From DASZHJ01 sp035517495 (GTDB taxonomy: Bacteria > Pseudomonadota > Alphaproteobacteria > ATCC43930 > CGMCC-115725): 64,000 nucleotides of DNA. Positions 60,557-64,000 of this stretch are shown piece by piece (the first letter of the stretch is position 1; each line of letters begins with the position of its first letter). The stretch covers positions 69,590 to 133,589 of the forward strand of contig DATIYT010000083.1 in assembly GCA_035517495.1 (NCBI GenBank). The letters are read 5' to 3'. Under the pieces are notes generated by a model. It was given only the letters and a program-made list of their open reading frames with translations, searched no databases and was not told the DNA's origin. A program made the position numbers and the translations under genes.

Positions 60557-61447
60557 ATGAGCCTCACGATAAAACCCGTCGACTCCGCCAATCGGTCCTT
60601 CTTTGCCGGCGTGGTGTCGGGTTGCGACGTCGCCCGGCCATTGTCGCGCGAGGAGATTACCGCCCTCCATGCCGGCATGGATCGTTACGGGGTGCTGGTA
60701 TTCCATGACCAGCAGATCGATGACAACCAGCAGATCGCCTTTAGCCGGGGCCTGGGGCCGCTCGAGCAAGCGACCGGCGACCTTGCCGCACCCGAGGAGC
60801 GGCGGCTCAGCATGGACCTCAACGACATCTCCAATCTGGACAAGCACAACAGGGTACTGGCGCGTGACGATCGCCGACGCCTGTTCTCGTTGGGCAACCG
60901 GCTCTGGCACTCCGACAGTTCGTTCAAGCCGGTGCCGGCCAAGTATTCGATTCTATCGGCACGGCAGATTCCCTCGGCCGGCGGCAACACCGAGTTTGCG
61001 GATATGCGGGCGGCCTATGACGCGCTCGATGAGGCGACCAAGCGCGAGATTCACGACCTCATCTGTCTCCACAGCCAGATCTTCTCGCGCAGCATTCTGG
61101 GCTTCACGGATTTCACCGATGTCGAGCGCGAGAAGTGGGCGCCTGTTCGCCAGCGGCTGGTGCGCCGCCATCCCTCGACCGGCCGACTGTCGCTTTATCT
61201 ATCGAGCCATGCCGGCGCCATCGAAGGTTGGCCCGTGCCGGAGGCTCGCGCGCTTCTGCGCGACCTCACGGAGCACGCGACGCAACGCCAGTTCGTCTAT
61301 GCCCACGTCTGGCGGCCGCGCGACCTCGTGATGTGGGACAACCGGGTCACCATGCATCGCGCGAGACGCTACGACGGCACCGAGGTGCGCGACATGCGGC
61401 GCACGACATTGACCAACGAGGTGTCGTCCCTCGAACAAGCGCCCTAG
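60557..61447 (+). CDS. TfdA-like 2-oxoglutarate-dependent dioxygenase
   Basis: 296 residues. Iron ligands His118, Asp120 (RLWHSDSSFK) and His267 (VTMHRARRYD); co-substrate Arg281. It shares the TfdA-family hallmarks with the protein at 45229-46137 but the two are clearly diverged in the N-terminal third. Divergent from the HD-domain protein, suggesting a coupled hydroxylation-cleavage pathway. A GTGxxGC-poor ribosome site makes the ATG start uncertain by a few codons. Confidence 0.87.
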   Translation: MSLTIKPVDSANRSFFAGVVSGCDVARPLSREEITALHAGMDRYGVLVFHDQQIDDNQQIAFSRGLGPLEQATGDLAAPEERRLSMDLNDISNLDKHNRVLARDDRRRLFSLGNRLWHSDSSFKPVPAKYSILSARQIPSAGGNTEFADMRAAYDALDEATKREIHDLICLHSQIFSRSILGFTDFTDVEREKWAPVRQRLVRRHPSTGRLSLYLSSHAGAIEGWPVPEARALLRDLTEHATQRQFVYAHVWRPRDLVMWDNRVTMHRARRYDGTEVRDMRRTTLTNEVSSLEQAP

Positions 61448-61448
61448 A

Positions 61449-61491
61449 GCGCAATCCGGCGAAGTGTGAGCGGTTCGCCGTCAGATTGCGC
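61449..61491. repeat. Palindromic intergenic repeat, copy A
   Basis: Arms GCGCAATC (61449-61456) and GATTGCGC (61484-61491) with inner arms CGGCGAA (61457-61463) and TTCGCCG (61474-61480). It starts two bases after the stop of the TfdA-like gene (61447), flanked by TAGAGC, as is copy B. A folded RNA of 15 paired bases with a 3-base bulge is predicted. Confidence 0.6.
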
Positions 61492-61507
61492 GACAAAATC
61501 AAGGAAT

Positions 61508-61549
61508 CTAGAGCGTGGTCCGATTCTGTCTGATCGGATCACGCTCTAG
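61508..61549. terminator. Palindromic intergenic repeat, copy B, likely two-way terminator
   Basis: 17-base arms (61508-61524 and 61533-61549) with one G-T pair and loop TCTGTCTG; the stem begins CTAGAGCG and ends CGCTCTAG. It overlaps the stop codon of the convergent small secreted-protein gene (61546-61548). Its place between convergent genes suits termination from both sides. The composition resembles interspersed palindromic repeats common in rhizobial genomes. Confidence 0.6.
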
Positions 61550-62007
61550 GCGGCGCCGGCGCTGCAGAACCCCCACTTGCCGGACTGGCGCGCGTAGAGA
61601 AGTACATAGCGCTTGGCTCCAGAGTGCTCGATCAGCACCTGAAGCCGATCACCGACGCAGGATGCCTCGGATTTGCCGGGGGCGGGCAGGTGCTTGCTCG
61701 ATGCGCACGAGGTGACGGTTCCGGGCAGCGTTCCCGCGTCCGCCGGACGCGCGTCGTTGACCGTGACGTAATAAGTTTGAACCTCGCCGCTCTTGACTGT
61801 CCCCGTCACGATGATTTTCCCGAAGCGCGATTTGTAGAGGCCCGCGTCCTGATCGCCGTCGGTTGCGCCAGAGGGCAACGCGCGAAAGCTGATCGCGGCA
61901 CAGGTGGGTGGTTCCTTGGCCGCGGCCCACGCGGACGGGGCATGGAGCGAAATGGCAGTCAGTACCAGAAGTGCGCCCACAAGGAAGCGCCGTGCGAGAC
62001 CGGTCAT
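61546..62007 (-). CDS. Small secreted protein of unknown function
   Basis: 153 residues with a clear signal peptide (about residues 1-28, cut AWAAA). The mature protein carries four cysteines that could form two disulfides and no domain I can recognise. The stop codon sits in a hairpin repeat. Apart from export to the periplasm nothing can be inferred about function; it is transcribed alone. Confidence 0.8.
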   Translation of the reverse strand: MTGLARRFLVGALLVLTAISLHAPSAWAAAKEPPTCAAISFRALPSGATDGDQDAGLYKSRFGKIIVTGTVKSGEVQTYYVTVNDARPADAGTLPGTVTSCASSKHLPAPGKSEASCVGDRLQVLIEHSGAKRYVLLYARQSGKWGFCSAGAA

Positions 62008-62135
62008 GATTTCTCCCCCAAAAAATGCCGCTGACGCATTAGCACCGCGCGCGGGTGACGTGAAGCTCGCATAAGAGCGAGTTGGCCAGCTCTAATCTAA
62101 ACCGGCGGGAGAAGACCCGAGTCGAGCAAAGCACT

Positions 62136-62969
62136 TCACGGCTCGTCGCGCGGATCCCAGGTGACGTGGTTCTCCTCGTTGAGACGGTCGAGCACCGCCA
62201 TCTGTTCGGCACTGAGCGAGAAATCGAATATCGCGGCGTTTTCGATGATCCGCTCTCGCCTCACCGATTTCGGTATCGTGACGAACCCCTTTTGCAGCGA
62301 CCAGCGCAAGAGAACTTGTGCGGGTGTACGCCGCGACTCGCGCGCGATCGCGGCGAGGCCCGGATCGCCAAGCCTCATCCCCTTGGTGAGAGGGCTGTAG
62401 GCGACGACGGCGATATCGTGCGCCCGGCAGAAGGCGACGACGTCGCGCTGCTGGCACCAGGGGTGAAGTTCGATCTGGTTCACCGCCGGTGGAGTCTTGG
62501 CGTGGCTCAGCAGCTCCTCGAGATGGTGCACCATGTAGTTGCTCACACCGATCGCTCGGCAGCGGCCTTCGTCGATGATGCGCTCGAGCGCGCGCCAGGA
62601 GTCACGGCGCCGGTCTGTGACCGGCCAGTGCAACAGGAAAAGATCGATCCGGTCCAAATCGAGCCGGCGGAAGCTCGCATCGAATGCGCGCAATGCCCGA
62701 TCATAACCGTGATCGCTGTTCCAGAGCTTTGTCGTGACGAAGACGTCCTCACGCCGCGCCAGCTTCGCGGCGAAGGCACGCTTGAGCGCCGCTCCGACCT
62801 CGGACTCGTTGCCATACATGGAGGCGGTATCGACATGACGATACCCGGCCTCGAGCGCCCAGCTCACCGCATTTTCGGTCGCGCGACCCCGGCCCGATTG
62901 ATAGACGCCAAGCCCGAGGCGCGGGATCGTGACGCCGTTGTTGAGGACGATTTTGTCCGAAAGGTCCAT
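62136..62969 (-). CDS. Aldo/keto reductase
   Basis: 277 residues. The catalytic tetrad is Asp47, Tyr52, Lys81 and His114 (DTASMYGNE, TTKLWN, LLHWP), and the NADPH-site motif IPKSVRRERI is close to the C-terminus. Reduces aldehydes or ketones in the cytosol. The gene lies 54 bases from a protease gene transcribed the same way, and 128 bases upstream of nothing related, so its substrate is open. Confidence 0.92.
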   Translation of the reverse strand: MDLSDKIVLNNGVTIPRLGLGVYQSGRGRATENAVSWALEAGYRHVDTASMYGNESEVGAALKRAFAAKLARREDVFVTTKLWNSDHGYDRALRAFDASFRRLDLDRIDLFLLHWPVTDRRRDSWRALERIIDEGRCRAIGVSNYMVHHLEELLSHAKTPPAVNQIELHPWCQQRDVVAFCRAHDIAVVAYSPLTKGMRLGDPGLAAIARESRRTPAQVLLRWSLQKGFVTIPKSVRRERIIENAAIFDFSLSAEQMAVLDRLNEENHVTWDPRDEP

Positions 62970-63023
62970 CTGCTCAGCTTAGCAAACGAGGATGTCGCCG
63001 AGAAGGAAGCGGCGGGCGCACCA

Positions 63024-64000
63024 TCAGGCCTGCGCGCGTTCGATGGGGATAACGGCAATGTCCCTCAGCTTGCCGTCGACGATGGCCGCGAGCGAAACGG
63101 AGACTCCGATCCGGTCGGCGGAAAGGAGGCGCATGAGGTCGTCCGCTCCGGTGATCGGCGCTCCGTTGAGCGAGACGATCAGGTTCCCGGGCGCAAGGCC
63201 GCCACGCGCGGCGGGACCGTCGGGTGAAGCCTCGGTCACGGCGACGGCGAAGGATTGGCCGAGTCCGAGCGCGAGGCCGAGACGCCGCGGCAGCGGCACC
63301 GTCTGAGCGGCAATCCCGATAAAGGCGCGTCGTACGCGGCCATGACGAATAATCTCGCTCACGACGTAGCTTGCGGTATTGCTCGCGACTGCAAAGCAGA
63401 TCCCTTGCGCGCCCGCGATGACGGCGGTGTTGATCCCGATCACTTCACCGCGCGACGAGACCAGCGGCCCGCCGGAATTGCCGGGGTTCAGCGCAGCGTC
63501 GGTCTGAATCACGTCTTCGATCAGCCGGCCGTTGCGCGCGCGCAGGGAACGGCCGAGCGCGGAAATGACGCCGGTCGTGACCGTCGACTCAAAGCCGAGC
63601 GGATTGCCGATCGCCGCCCCCAGCTGGCCGCGTCTGAGTCTCTTGGAATCGCCCAGCACGGCGCTCGCGAGCGCGCGCGACGAGCCCGTCCTGAGCAGCG
63701 CCAGATCGGTGTCCGGATCCTCGCCCAGCCGGTGCGCCTCGAGGACGCGGCCCTCTTCATCCTGGAGCCGGACGTCCCTGGCGCCCTCGACCACGTGGCT
63801 GTTGGTCAAGACGAGTCCGTCGGGCGCGATCACCACGCCCGAGCCAACCCCGCCGGCGCGGCCGCCTTTTTCGCCATGGGTTTCCACGCGCAGCACGGCC
63901 GGGCCCACTTGATCGGCGACCCTGGTCACGACATTCGAATAGGCGTCGAGCGCCTCGCTCTCCCGGTCAGGATCGGACGCCGCGCCGCCGATGGTTTCGC
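63024..64000 (-). CDS. HtrA/DegP-like trypsin-fold serine protease with PDZ domain, 5' part cut by window edge
   Basis: The protein reads open to the end of the window (base 64000), so the N-terminus is missing. The visible 325 residues hold the catalytic triad His (SHVV, codon at about 63797), Asp (DTDLALL) and Ser (NPGNSGGPL, codon at about 63476), followed by a PDZ domain of about 85 residues (GLAPGNLIVSLNGAPIT). A GTG at 63929 is open as a start but the coding frame continues upstream (SDPDRESEALDAYSNVV), so the longer reading is preferred. Quality-control protease of the periplasm or cytosol. Confidence 0.88.
   Translation of the reverse strand, partial: ETIGGAASDPDRESEALDAYSNVVTRVADQVGPAVLRVETHGEKGGRAGGVGSGVVIAPDGLVLTNSHVVEGARDVRLQDEEGRVLEAHRLGEDPDTDLALLRTGSSRALASAVLGDSKRLRRGQLGAAIGNPLGFESTVTTGVISALGRSLRARNGRLIEDVIQTDAALNPGNSGGPLVSSRGEVIGINTAVIAGAQGICFAVASNTASYVVSEIIRHGRVRRAFIGIAAQTVPLPRRLGLALGLGQSFAVAVTEASPDGPAARGGLAPGNLIVSLNGAPITGADDLMRLLSADRIGVSVSLAAIVDGKLRDIAVIPIERAQA

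Noticed and set aside
1..64000. CRISPR arrays, tRNA or rRNA genes, transposases
   Set aside because: No regularly spaced repeats, no cloverleaf-type or ribosomal RNA sequence and no transposase protein were seen on either strand.

Overview
The window is high-GC DNA, densely coding on both strands, with no tRNA, rRNA, CRISPR array or insertion sequence that I can see and no gap over 250 bases. Gene content (polyamine-, peptide- and amino-acid-type ABC importers, a TRAP importer, glxBCD/glnT-like genes, TfdA-type dioxygenases) and short palindromic intergenic repeats that begin TAGAGC suggest an alphaproteobacterium, probably of the Hyphomicrobiales (Rhizobiales). This is an inference from gene families, not a database match.

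The region looks like a long catabolic and uptake island. From left to right: (1) 1-2702, part of an NMT1-type ABC importer with a UbiD-family decarboxylase. (2) 2844-8978, a three-subunit opine/hydroxyproline-type dehydrogenase (DAO flavoprotein, FAD/[2Fe-2S] subunit, small [2Fe-2S] subunit), a polar amino-acid ABC importer and an XRE-cupin repressor. (3) 9063-14180, a 2-hydroxyacid dehydrogenase and a Rieske oxygenase interleaved with a second amino-acid-type importer that lacks its own ATPase. (4) 14158-23223, two isopenicillin-N-synthase-like oxygenases, a spermidine/putrescine-type ABC importer and a TRAP importer. (5) 23268-27028, a Rieske oxygenase with the active-site glutamate of quaternary-ammonium oxygenases, paired with a glutamine-synthetase-like ligase, and a second 2-hydroxyacid dehydrogenase. 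(6) 27066-33190, an HpaB-type flavin monooxygenase, its flavin reductase, an RFK-degenerate FAD synthetase and a DUF393-lipase-maturation-factor fusion, with a divergent LysR regulator. (7) 33156-43458, a dipeptide-type ABC importer with two paralogous binding proteins, an old-yellow-enzyme-type oxidoreductase and a class V aminotransferase.

Further right: (8) 43639-53543, a GlpD-like flavoprotein, a TfdA-like and a phytanoyl-CoA-hydroxylase-like dioxygenase, an enolase-superfamily enzyme, a second spermidine/putrescine-type importer and a DapA-like lyase with changed active-site residues. (9) 53610-59357, a leftward glxB-glxC-glxD-glnT-type operon, as used in N-methylglutamate/gamma-glutamylamide amine metabolism, facing an XRE-cupin regulator across a perfect 19-base palindrome. 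(10) 59377-61447, RidA, an HD-domain protein with the metal ligands of PhnZ/TmpB-type di-iron oxygenases, and a divergent TfdA-like dioxygenase. (11) 61546-64000, a small secreted protein, an aldo/keto reductase and the C-terminal part of an HtrA-like protease.

The common theme is scavenging of small nitrogen-containing or carboxylated compounds: many importers bring them in, about ten different oxidative enzymes attack them, and amine-capturing ligases and flavin dehydrogenases process the products. Two XRE-cupin regulators appear to act on related operator-like sites. The best candidates for undescribed biology are the amine-ligase/Rieske pair, the HD plus 2OG-oxygenase pair, and the flavin monooxygenase cluster with its own FAD synthetase.
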